A DNA stretch of 12,876 bases from Methylibium sp031393925 (GTDB taxonomy: Bacteria; Pseudomonadota; Gammaproteobacteria; Burkholderiales; Burkholderiaceae_C), in NCBI RefSeq assembly GCF_031393925.1, contig NZ_JANMWL010000044.1:1-12876 (forward strand), written 5' to 3'. Position 1 is the stretch's first letter. Each line of letters begins with the position of its first letter. Both the position numbers and the translations under genes were made by a program. The notes beneath the pieces are model-generated. The model searched no databases, was not told the DNA's origin, and saw only the letters and a list, made by a program, of their open reading frames with translations. Below are positions 5,701-12,115 of the stretch, one piece after another.

Positions 5701-6479
5701 CAAACCGTGTAGTTCAGCGCCAGCCGGCCGCCGTCGGCATAGACGATCTGGCCGGTGAGGTAACTCGCCGCGTCGCTGGCCAAAAAGGCCACCAGGTCGG
5801 CAATCTCGCTGGGCTCACCCAGGCGCCGCAGCGGTGTGCGTCCGAGGATGCGCTGGCGCGCCTCGTCGCTGGTCAGCACCGCCTTCGCGGCCAGCTCGGT
5901 GGCAATGGTGCCGGGCGCCACGGCGTTGACGCGCACGCCATGGTCGGCCAGTGCCAGCGCCATCGCTCGCGTGAGCTGGTTGATGCCGCCCTTGCTGGCG
6001 TTGTAGCTGGCAATAGTGGCCATCGCCATCAGCCCGTTGACCGAGCTCATGTTGACGATGGCGCCCGCCTTCTGCGCCACCATCACGCGCGCGCAGGCCT
6101 GACCGACGAGGAAGCTGCCCTTCAGGTTGACGCCGATCACCGCGTCCCAATCGGCCTCGGTCACGTCAAGAAAATCGGCCGCCTTGAAGATGCCCGCGTT
6201 GTTGACCAGCACGTCGACGCGGCCGAAGGCGGCCAGCGTGGCTTGGAGCGCCGCGCCGACCTCGGCCGCGCGCGACACGTCGCAGTGCAGGTAGATCGCG
6301 CGCTGGCCGGCGGCTTCAAACCGGCGGGCCAGGGCGTCGCCGCGTGCGTCGTCCACGTCCCACAGCGCCAGAGGTGCGCCTTCGCGCGCGAAGCGCTCGG
6401 CGCAGGCGCGACCGATCCCCTGGGCGGCGCCGGTGATCACCGTCACCTTGCCGGCGAGCGCGAAGTTCACTGCGTTCAT
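5700..6479 (-). CDS. SDR-family oxidoreductase (NAD-type)
   Basis: A 259-residue classical short-chain dehydrogenase. Features in order: the Rossmann glycine motif TGAAQGIG (16-23); Asp41 at the end of the second strand, which favours NAD(H) over NADP(H); CDVS (66-69); NNAG (93-96); Asn118; Ser146; and the catalytic YxxxK as Tyr159-Lys163. NAVAPGTIATE and the C-terminal YLTGQIVYADGG complete the fold. All catalytic residues are present, but the substrate cannot be read from sequence; FabG-like or sugar/hydroxy-acid dehydrogenases look alike. An AGGA site (6492-6489, minus strand) lies nine bases before the ATG. Its stop overlaps the start of the GDT1 exporter. Confidence 0.93.
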   Translation of the reverse strand: MNAVNFALAGKVTVITGAAQGIGRACAERFAREGAPLALWDVDDARGDALARRFEAAGQRAIYLHCDVSRAAEVGAALQATLAAFGRVDVLVNNAGIFKAADFLDVTEADWDAVIGVNLKGSFLVGQACARVMVAQKAGAIVNMSSVNGLMAMATIASYNASKGGINQLTRAMALALADHGVRVNAVAPGTIATELAAKAVLTSDEARQRILGRTPLRRLGEPSEIADLVAFLASDAASYLTGQIVYADGGRLALNYTV

Positions 6480-6648
6480 TTGGGGGGTTCCTGAGTCAAC
6501 GAGCGCTGTTTCAGCGAAGAGCGATACGCATCCGTGGCGGCGGTTCTTGCTCCCTCCCCCGCTGGGGGGAGGGGCCCGGTGCGGCCGGTGCTGACTGGTG
6601 CGCTGGCCCCCATCCCAGCCTTCCCCCAGCGGGGCAAGGAGCTACACG
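6480..6648 (-). repeat. Inverted pair of GC-rich palindromic repeats between the MBL and SDR genes
   Basis: Two copies of one motif face each other. The left copy (6549-6574) is itself a hairpin: CCCTCCCCC (6552-6560) pairs with GGGGGAGGG (6565-6573). The right copy (6619-6642) begins, on the minus strand, GCTCCTTGCCCCGCTGGGGG and folds the same way with one mismatch. It ends six bases from the MBL stop. A smaller CGCTG-TTT-CAGCG hairpin lies at 6504-6516. The pattern resembles short dispersed palindromes I recall from Burkholderiales intergenic regions. It may weaken or end read-through from the MBL gene into the SDR gene; there is no T-tract. Confidence 0.6.
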
Positions 6649-7617
6649 TCACGGCTGGCCCGCCGCGCGCGCCTCGCGCTCCAGCCACACGGCCAGCCCC
6701 TGCGCGTTGAGGTCCACATCGGTGGCGAGCAGGCGGCCGATCTCGGCGTCGTCGAGCAGGCTGCCTTGGGCGCGCAGGCGCTCGCGGTACAGGCACGCCA
6801 GCGCGGCCGCGAGCTGCGCATGGCGTTCGGGCGCGCTGGCGAGCGAGCGCGCCAGCGCGACCATCTCGTCCACCTGCTCGCACAACTGCCGCGCCAGCGC
6901 CGGCACGTCGCCCACGCGGCCGTAGTGCGTGATGTACATGCACTGCGGCGCGCGCTCCAGCAAGCGCGCGACCGACGCCTTCAGCGCCTCGGGGTCGAAC
7001 TGCACCGGCGTCGTGGTCGGCAGCAGGTAGCGACCGCGTGGCGTCACGAACTCGGGATACGAGATGCCGAAGGTGTCGCCGCTGAACCAGCCGCGGCTGC
7101 GCTCATCCCAGATGCAGTGGTGGTGGCGCGCATGGCCCGGCGTGTCGATGAAGTCCAGCGCCCTTCCACCCAGCAGAAGCGTCATGCCGTCGTGCGTCGT
7201 CAACACCCGCTCGGCCGCCACCGGCCGCACATCGCCATAGGTGCGTGCCACCTGCTCGGCCCCGTAGACGCCGCTGGCGCCCAGCACCAGCGCGCTCGGG
7301 TCCACCATGTGCGGCGCACCGCGTGGGTGTGCCACCAGCCGGGCGTTGGGCAGCTGCTCCATCAGCGCGCCGGCCGCACCGGCGTGGTCGAGATGGACGT
7401 GCGTGACGATCACGAAGTCGACCGCCTCGCGAGACAGGCCCTGCGCATCCAGCGCCCCCAGCAGGCGCGGCAGCGCGTCGTTGGTGCCGGTGTCGACGTA
7501 CGCGGCGCGGCCCTGGTCCACCACCAGGTAAGCGGCGTCGAAGCGCTCGCGCACGAAGCCGGTGTCGATGGCCGTGATGCCGTGGCCGAGGTCTTGAAGG
7601 TAGGGGAATGCGGGCAT
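6649..7617 (-). CDS. MBL-fold metallo-hydrolase
   Basis: A 322-residue metallo-beta-lactamase-fold hydrolase. Zinc-site motifs are complete: THVHLDHAG with His73, His75, Asp77 and His78; His162 in DTPGHARHHH; Asp181 in FSGDTFG; and His231 in ITHYG. No signal peptide is visible, so it should be cytoplasmic. The substrate is unknown; glyoxalase II is possible in principle, given gloA in the same block, but the long C-terminal helical tail (about 245-322) differs from the compact GloB form and I do not make that call. The open frame runs upstream to 7986 and would overlap the kinase gene. The ATG at 7615-7617 is chosen because the MBL fold starts there (residues 13-20, GITAIDTG). The ribosome site is weak. 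Confidence 0.88.
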   Translation of the reverse strand: MPAFPYLQDLGHGITAIDTGFVRERFDAAYLVVDQGRAAYVDTGTNDALPRLLGALDAQGLSREAVDFVIVTHVHLDHAGAAGALMEQLPNARLVAHPRGAPHMVDPSALVLGASGVYGAEQVARTYGDVRPVAAERVLTTHDGMTLLLGGRALDFIDTPGHARHHHCIWDERSRGWFSGDTFGISYPEFVTPRGRYLLPTTTPVQFDPEALKASVARLLERAPQCMYITHYGRVGDVPALARQLCEQVDEMVALARSLASAPERHAQLAAALACLYRERLRAQGSLLDDAEIGRLLATDVDLNAQGLAVWLEREARAAGQP

Positions 7618-7730
7618 GGGGCTTGCGTGAAGGCGCGGGTGATTTCCATTGTAGGAAGCACCACCCAGCGTCCGGCACGCCGGCTGCGCCCTGCGCGTCG
7701 CGACGGTGCCACCCGCCACTAGTGAATCAG

Positions 7731-7757
7731 TTGGTGGCGTCTCAGAGACACCACCAA
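7731..7757. promoter_or_regulatory. 27-bp near-perfect palindrome, candidate operator
   Basis: TTGGTGG-C-GTCTC is followed, around a central A at 7744, by GAGAC-A-CCACCAA. Twelve of 13 base pairs match; only C7738 against A7750 fails. Its symmetry and site between divergent promoters suggest a dimeric regulator, possibly the NarL-type protein encoded downstream. As RNA it would also form a strong hairpin, but no T-tract follows on either side. Confidence 0.55.
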
Positions 7758-7803
7758 TCATTTCGCTGGGGAGACCATCGATGTAGGTTAAAAGACAAAC
7801 GCT

Positions 7804-7838
7804 CGCTTCGCCCCCGCGAAGCCCGAAGGGGGTAAGCG
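7804..7838 (+). promoter_or_regulatory. Leader hairpin/pseudoknot over the kinase ribosome binding site
   Basis: GCTTCGC (7805-7811) pairs perfectly with GCGAAGC (7816-7822) around a CCCC loop. The loop is complementary to the GGGGG (7828-7832) that forms the Shine-Dalgarno of the TTG start at 7841. Alternatively CGCTT/AAGCG (7804-7808 with 7834-7838) plus CCCCC/GGGGG make one longer stem. Either fold hides the ribosome site, so translational control is plausible. It could also be a dispersed GC-rich repeat. Confidence 0.45.
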
Positions 7839-7840
7839 CC

Positions 7841-9556
7841 TTGAGTTCGACGCCGTTCGTCGCGACGCGCCCTTTGGGCAAGTTCTCCCGCCCGAGCGCG
7901 CGGTTTGCTCGGCCGCTTCCCTCGGAGTTCGCCTTCCTGCGCTTCGTGGCCGGCATGCGCGCGCTGCTGGCCGTCGTGGGCGGCATCGGCGTCCTGGGCC
8001 TGCCGATGGCGGGTGACGCTACGCAGCCTTCGGTCGTGCTGCTCGTGTCGTGGGCTTACCTGCTGTGGTCTGTCGTCCTCATGGCCAAGACGCTCGGTGG
8101 CTGGCCGCGGGCCGCGTCGCTCGTCTGGCCCTGGGTGGACGCGGCCGTGCTGCTCTACTTGCTCCAGCCGATGTCGCCACTGGCGCCGCTGCTCGGGGCG
8201 GCCATCGTGCTGCCGGTCGTGGCCCTGGCCCTGCTCGGGGGCGTGCGGCACGGCGTCGCGCTGGCGGTGGTGTGTGCGACCACCATGCTGGTGCTCGCGG
8301 GTTGGCACCGCAATGTCGGCGCGCTGCCGGCGCTGCCGCTGAGCATTCCGATCGTGCTGCTGGCACTGGGCCCAGCGGCGGCCTTGCTGGTCCACCCCAG
8401 CCGGGAGTTGCGCCAACGCCTGCAGCTGCTCGAACGCTTCAACGACCGCTCCGACCCGCGCCAGGGCCTGCGTCACCACGTCGACGTGCTGCTGGACCAA
8501 TTGGCAGCGCATCTGGACCTGAGCCTCGCGGTGTTCAGCATGCAGGGACCGGAGCCCCGCATCTTTCTGTGGCGGCCCGGCACGGGTGCAGAGCCCCTTG
8601 AAGACGCCGACTTGCAGGCCTGGCGCGATCGTCTTGACGCCCTGCCACGCGAGTGCAACTTCATCAGTCACGGCAAGGGGCGGGCCGCAACCGTGATCGC
8701 GTATGACACCGTGCGCGAAACCCGGCGCCCGGTCGCAGAGCCAGCATGCGACGCCATGCGCGCCCTTGGCGAGCATGCCGTGGCCATGCCGCTGCAAAGC
8801 TACGGGCAGCCGCTCGGCCAGTTGTGCCTGGCCCGTGCACAACCTGCCTTCGACCGCGACGACCTGCAATGGCTGCACGGCCTCATGCGCGAAGTGCTGC
8901 CCCTGCTCGAGCGCAGCGACCAGCTCGAGCAGCTTCAGCGCGAGAGCGCCTCGCGCGAGCGCGAGCGCATCGGCCGCGACCTGCACGACAGCGCCGTGCA
9001 ACCCTATCTCGGGCTCAAGTACGGCCTGGAAGCCCTGGCGCGCCGGGCCGGCACCGACAACCCCGTCTGGCCCGACATCCAACAGATCCTCAAACTGGCC
9101 AACGACGAGCTGCAAATCCTGCGCGACGTGGTGAGCGGCCTGCGCAGCGGCCACGACCCCACCGAGCCGAGCGCACCGGTGGTGGCCGCGTTGCAGCGCC
9201 AGGTGGCGCGCTTCGAGGCGCTGTACGGTCTCAAAGTCCACGTCTTTGCGCCGCAGGCCCCCCTTTTGAGGGGGTCGGCCGCCAAGGCGATGCTGCACAT
9301 GGTCAACGAAGCGATGACCAACGTGCGCCGCCATACGTCGGCCACCGCTGTCACCGTGCTGATCGATGTCGACCCTCATCACGTGGTCATGCGGCTGCGC
9401 AACGATCACGGCGCCGGCGAGCCGTTGCCTCGTGACTTCGTGCCTCGCTCCATCACGGAACGGGCTACACAATTCGGGGGTAGTGTTTCTGTCAGTCATG
9501 AGCAAGACTTCACCGAGGTCGCCATAAAACTGCCGTTATTGGGAGCCATAGGATGA
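7841..9556 (+). CDS. Membrane sensor histidine kinase, NarX/HisKA_3 class
   Basis: Up to 571 residues. About six membrane segments (33-54, 64-82, 93-109, 112-132, 133-155, 165-185) with very short loops form the sensor, an arrangement reminiscent of PilS-type N-termini. A soluble middle region (about 190-360) looks like a GAF-type domain but lacks a clear signature. The H-box ERERIGRDLHDSAVQPYLG carries phospho-accepting His382. The N-box MVNEAMTNVRRH and a D-x-G-x-G box (NDHGAGE) are present, but the second glycine box is degraded (PRSITERATQFGG where GxGLxxMRERxxxLGG is usual). The TTG start has a GGGGG ribosome site eight bases upstream; an ATG at residue 39 is the fallback but would cut the first helix. 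The stop overlaps the regulator start (ATGA). Confidence 0.92.
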   Translation: MSSTPFVATRPLGKFSRPSARFARPLPSEFAFLRFVAGMRALLAVVGGIGVLGLPMAGDATQPSVVLLVSWAYLLWSVVLMAKTLGGWPRAASLVWPWVDAAVLLYLLQPMSPLAPLLGAAIVLPVVALALLGGVRHGVALAVVCATTMLVLAGWHRNVGALPALPLSIPIVLLALGPAAALLVHPSRELRQRLQLLERFNDRSDPRQGLRHHVDVLLDQLAAHLDLSLAVFSMQGPEPRIFLWRPGTGAEPLEDADLQAWRDRLDALPRECNFISHGKGRAATVIAYDTVRETRRPVAEPACDAMRALGEHAVAMPLQSYGQPLGQLCLARAQPAFDRDDLQWLHGLMREVLPLLERSDQLEQLQRESASRERERIGRDLHDSAVQPYLGLKYGLEALARRAGTDNPVWPDIQQILKLANDELQILRDVVSGLRSGHDPTEPSAPVVAALQRQVARFEALYGLKVHVFAPQAPLLRGSAAKAMLHMVNEAMTNVRRHTSATAVTVLIDVDPHHVVMRLRNDHGAGEPLPRDFVPRSITERATQFGGSVSVSHEQDFTEVAIKLPLLGAIG

Positions 9557-10362
9557 GGAACCCCTTTGTTCAGGCCGCCACGGCCGCGCCATCGAGCGCG
9601 ACCCTGAGGCCGATCCGTGTGTTGCTGGCCGATGACCACGTCATCACCCTTTGGGGCCTGCGCCAGCTCGTCGAGAGCGCGCACCCGAGGTTGGCGGTTG
9701 CCGGCACCGCCGGCACCTGCTGCGAGGTGCTGGAACACCCGAACCTGGCCCAGACCGACGTGGTGCTGCTCGACCTGGGCCTGCGTGATGCCAGCGCGCT
9801 GCAATGCGTGCCCAGGCTCGTGGGCGAGTGCGGCGTCAAGGTGGTGGTGCTCACCGGCGAACTCGACCCCGGCCTTCACCGCGAGGCCGTGATGCTCGGC
9901 GCCCGCGGCGTGGTGCTCAAGTCGCAGCCGGCCGACCACATCCTCGAGGCCATTGAGCGTGTACACCGCGGCGAGGTCTGGCTCGACGGCTCGCTCATGT
10001 CGCTGCTGCTCGGCTCGGTGCCGGGCCTGGCGCTCAAGCACGCCGGCCCGGTGGACCTGCAGCGCCAAAGCATCGAGAGCCTCACCGCCAAGGAGCGGCA
10101 GGTGATCCAGGCGGTGGTGGCGCAACGCGGCGCCAAGAGCCTGGTCGTCGCCGACGCACTGGGCATGAGCGAACACACGCTGCGTAACCACCTGACGGTG
10201 GTCTACAGCAAGCTCGGCGTGCGCGGCAAGCTCGACCTGTATGTGTTTGCGCTGGAGCATGGCCTTGCGCCGGGAGCTGCCGTGCCGCGCACGGCCGCCG
10301 GGCCGCGCGTCGGCCCTTACACCGGGCTCGACCGGCGCGCTGCATTAGACGCAGCGGCCTGA
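9553..10362 (+). CDS. NarL/FixJ-family response regulator
   Basis: A 269-residue DNA-binding partner of the kinase just upstream. The receiver domain (about 20-140) has the acidic pair Asp27-Asp28, phospho-acceptor Asp74 (VVLLDLGLRD), Thr101 and Lys123. The LuxR-type helix-turn-helix is ESLTAKERQVIQ to YSKLGVRGKLDLYVFALEHGL (about 175-240), with the usual recognition segment MSEHTLRNHLTVVYSKLGV. About 18 N-terminal and 30 C-terminal residues are low-complexity extensions. The ATG overlaps the kinase stop in an ATGA, with GGAG at 9542-9545 inside the kinase gene. The 27-bp palindrome upstream of the kinase is a candidate target, which would make the operon autoregulated; this is inference. Confidence 0.95.
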   Translation: MRNPFVQAATAAPSSATLRPIRVLLADDHVITLWGLRQLVESAHPRLAVAGTAGTCCEVLEHPNLAQTDVVLLDLGLRDASALQCVPRLVGECGVKVVVLTGELDPGLHREAVMLGARGVVLKSQPADHILEAIERVHRGEVWLDGSLMSLLLGSVPGLALKHAGPVDLQRQSIESLTAKERQVIQAVVAQRGAKSLVVADALGMSEHTLRNHLTVVYSKLGVRGKLDLYVFALEHGLAPGAAVPRTAAGPRVGPYTGLDRRAALDAAA

Positions 10363-10364
10363 TC

Positions 10365-11000
10365 GTGAGCGACACGCCGCGCGACAGCGCGTTGACCGAA
10401 GGACTGCTGCGGGCTTTTGCGCTGCTGTTGCTCGGCTGGTTTGTCTGGAACGTAGCGCGCGTCTGGTGGGCCGATACCGGCCGCTACACCCTGCTGCTGC
10501 TGGTACTGGCCGAGACGGTCACGCTGCTGCTCGTGCTGTTCGCGCGCCGTGCGCTGGTGCGCGATCTCTCGCCCCTGGCCATCGTCGCGACTGTCTATGC
10601 CTGTCTCTACTTCGTGCTGTACGAGTTTGGCGACACCCGGCACCTTGCGCCCGAATGGCTGGGCGCCGCCTTTCAGGTCAGCGGGCTGGCGTGGCAGTTC
10701 TTGGCCAAGCTCACGCTCGGCCGTTCCTTCGGGCTGCTGCCTGCCGCGCGCGGCCTGGTCACAAGCGGTCCCTATCGTTTGGTGCGCCACCCCATCTATC
10801 TCGGCTACCTGATTGCGCATGTCGGGTTTTTGTTGAGCAATTTCTCCTGGCGCAACCTGCTGGTGTTGGTGCTGGTCTATCTGGCCCAGACGGTGCGCAT
10901 GCTGCGCGAGGAAGCCGTGCTCGAGGCCGGCGAACAGCGTTCGGCCTACCGCGCCTACCGCAGCGCGGTGCGCTGGCGCATCGTGCCCTTTGTCTTTTGA
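10365..11000 (+). CDS. ICMT/PEMT-family membrane methyltransferase
   Basis: A 211-residue integral-membrane protein of the isoprenylcysteine carboxyl methyltransferase group, SAM-dependent enzymes that methylate lipid or thiol substrates at the bilayer. Four to five helices precede the SAM-binding signature SGPYRLVRHPIYLGYLI (with His142). A second conserved block follows: RMLREEAVLEAGEQRSAYRAYRSAVRWRIVPFVF, in which the paired glutamates and the YxxYxxxVxRxxP tail are typical. The substrate is unknown; bacteria do not generally prenylate proteins, so a lipid or small thiol is more likely. The GTG start is two bases after the regulator stop and has only a weak ribosome site, so coupling to upstream translation is expected. 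Confidence 0.88.
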   Translation: MSDTPRDSALTEGLLRAFALLLLGWFVWNVARVWWADTGRYTLLLLVLAETVTLLLVLFARRALVRDLSPLAIVATVYACLYFVLYEFGDTRHLAPEWLGAAFQVSGLAWQFLAKLTLGRSFGLLPAARGLVTSGPYRLVRHPIYLGYLIAHVGFLLSNFSWRNLLVLVLVYLAQTVRMLREEAVLEAGEQRSAYRAYRSAVRWRIVPFVF

Positions 11001-11227
11001 CCGCGCCGTCCCTTTCGCCCGGGACAAAGCTCCTACTGCACCCGGGCGCATCCTGCCTCGTGCCGAACTCGTCAACGCCATAGGCTGCACGCATGCGGTC
11101 ACCGGGTCACCAGCTACCCATCACGGGTCGGGTTTCGTCATTCGAGGCCGGGGCGAAGCATGTCGATCGAGTAGAAGCCAATCGCAAAGTCACCACGACC
11201 CCACCATCGCAGGCGTTACAGCAGGTC
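11001..11227. other. Spacer between the kinase operon and the PAP2 gene
   Basis: About 227 bases with no sure gene; the last 135 could be coding if the PAP2 protein starts at its first ATG (11093). The REP-like palindrome (11008-11048) is the main visible structure. I see no strong promoter for the PAP2 gene. Confidence 0.5.
11008..11048. repeat. REP-like overlapping inverted repeats after the ICMT-family gene
   Basis: CGCCCGGG (11016-11023) is matched by CCCGGGCG (11041-11048) across 17 bases. An overlapping alternative pairs GTCCC (11008-11012) with GGGAC (11021-11025). On the minus strand the unit reads GTAGGAGCTTTGTCCCGGGC, like the GTAG-headed REP elements known from gammaproteobacteria. 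No T-tract follows, so it is not a typical intrinsic terminator. Each arm contains the self-complementary CCCGGG, which lowers the significance. Confidence 0.4.
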
Positions 11228-12115
11228 ATGGATGTCCTCAGGTCGATCTGCCAGCCGAGTCCTGCCTGGGTCGCGACATTGGTCGTCCTGATCATTGATG
11301 GCGGCTGGATCGTCCTCGGCGGATGGACAGTTCCGCCCTCGAGCGTCGCCACCACGGGTGGCGCCTTCGCGGCATTTCTAACTCCGCTCTGTTTTGATCG
11401 GTATCGGGACGATGTCCGAATCTCTGGCACCTTGCGCGTCGGCGCATTGCTAATTCTGTTCACGGGCGCGACTGCGATCCTCAGCTATCTCGTTGTCAGC
11501 ACCAACGCGAATTTGGTGGATGCACGGCTGGCCGCGTGGGACCGCTCGATTGGCTTCGACTGGCTCACTGTCCTCCAGTGGATGCAGGCGCATCCGTCCA
11601 TTCACGCCAGCCTCGGGGTCGCCTACAGCAGCGGCTTGCCACAGATGGCGTTCGTGGTCGTATTTCTCGGCTTCACTGCGCGCTCTGCGCAACTCAATGA
11701 GTTCATGTGCTTGTACTTTGCCGCCGTATTGGTGGTCGTCGCGCTTTCGTGGCCCTTTCCCGCAGCGGGTCCATGGGCACACTATTCGTTGTCGGCAATG
11801 CTCGATGCGTCCTCCATGTCGCACTTTCATCTCCTGCGTGATGGCAGCCTGCGCACACTCGATCTGAAGGAGATGCAAGGTCTCATCTCGATCCCGTCCT
11901 TGCACACTGCGCTTGCAATGATTCTGGTGTACGCAATGCGCGGCACCAGACTCTTCTCGGGGTTCGTTCTCTTGAACGGTTTGATGATCCTCGCCACCCC
12001 GATCGAAGGGGGCCACTACCTCGTTGACGTGCTGGCTGGCGCCGTCCTCGCCCTAACTCTCATCGCGTTCAGCCGGTTTTGGGTGGCAGGTGCGTTCAGG
12101 AGATCTCGACCATGA
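11228..12115 (+). CDS. PAP2-superfamily membrane phosphatase
   Basis: A 295-residue, six- to eight-helix membrane protein of the PAP2 (type 2 phosphatidic acid phosphatase) group, PAP2_3-like. The phosphatase motifs are SIPSLHT with His226 and GGHYLVDVLAG with nucleophile His263 and Asp267. The first, lysine/arginine-rich motif is not obvious. Such enzymes dephosphorylate lipid phosphates or pyrophosphates, or exchange lipid head groups, on the periplasmic face. The frame extends to an ATG at 11093, adding 45 polar residues; the ATG at 11228 is preferred because hydrophobic sequence starts soon after, but both lack strong ribosome sites. Codon use is less GC-biased than in the upstream genes. 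It overlaps the next gene by four bases. Confidence 0.85.
   Translation: MDVLRSICQPSPAWVATLVVLIIDGGWIVLGGWTVPPSSVATTGGAFAAFLTPLCFDRYRDDVRISGTLRVGALLILFTGATAILSYLVVSTNANLVDARLAAWDRSIGFDWLTVLQWMQAHPSIHASLGVAYSSGLPQMAFVVVFLGFTARSAQLNEFMCLYFAAVLVVVALSWPFPAAGPWAHYSLSAMLDASSMSHFHLLRDGSLRTLDLKEMQGLISIPSLHTALAMILVYAMRGTRLFSGFVLLNGLMILATPIEGGHYLVDVLAGAVLALTLIAFSRFWVAGAFRRSRP
12098..12103 (+). promoter_or_regulatory. Ribosome binding site of the spermidine-synthase-like gene
   Basis: AGGAGA lies eight bases before the ATG at 12112, inside the end of the PAP2 gene. It confirms a frame that has no stop codon before the window edge. Confidence 0.75.

Larger units (their letters stand above)
7618..7840. 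promoter_or_regulatory. Divergent control region between the MBL and kinase genes
   Basis: This 223-base non-coding region lies between divergent starts. On the minus strand TACAAT (7653 to 7648), about 30 bases before the MBL ATG, is a near-consensus -10 box, but its -35 is poor. The region also holds a 27-bp palindrome (7731-7757) and a leader hairpin at the kinase start (7804-7838), both listed separately. Confidence 0.55.

Noticed and set aside
4477..5712. Plus-strand open frame of 411 codons
   Set aside because: It runs antisense through gloA and the GDT1-family gene, both securely identified, and its product is repetitive and Arg/Gln/His-rich with no family features.
5655..6494. Plus-strand open frame of 279 codons
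   Set aside because: Antisense to the SDR gene; no recognisable motif.
6598..7722. Plus-strand open frame of 374 codons
   Set aside because: Antisense to the MBL-fold gene, which carries complete zinc-site motifs.
7618..7986. N-terminal extension of the MBL-fold protein
   Set aside because: The extension would overlap the start of the divergent kinase gene and the regulatory palindrome, and adds no MBL-fold sequence. The ATG at 7617 fits the fold start.
7742..9505. Minus-strand open frame of 587 codons
   Set aside because: It is antisense to the kinase gene for most of its length. The kinase has all the family motifs, while this frame gives low-complexity His/Gln/Arg-rich protein typical of the opposite strand of GC-rich genes.
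11016..11048. Intrinsic terminator after the ICMT-family gene
   Set aside because: The inverted repeat is followed by CATCCTGCC and not a T-tract, and the 17-base loop is long.
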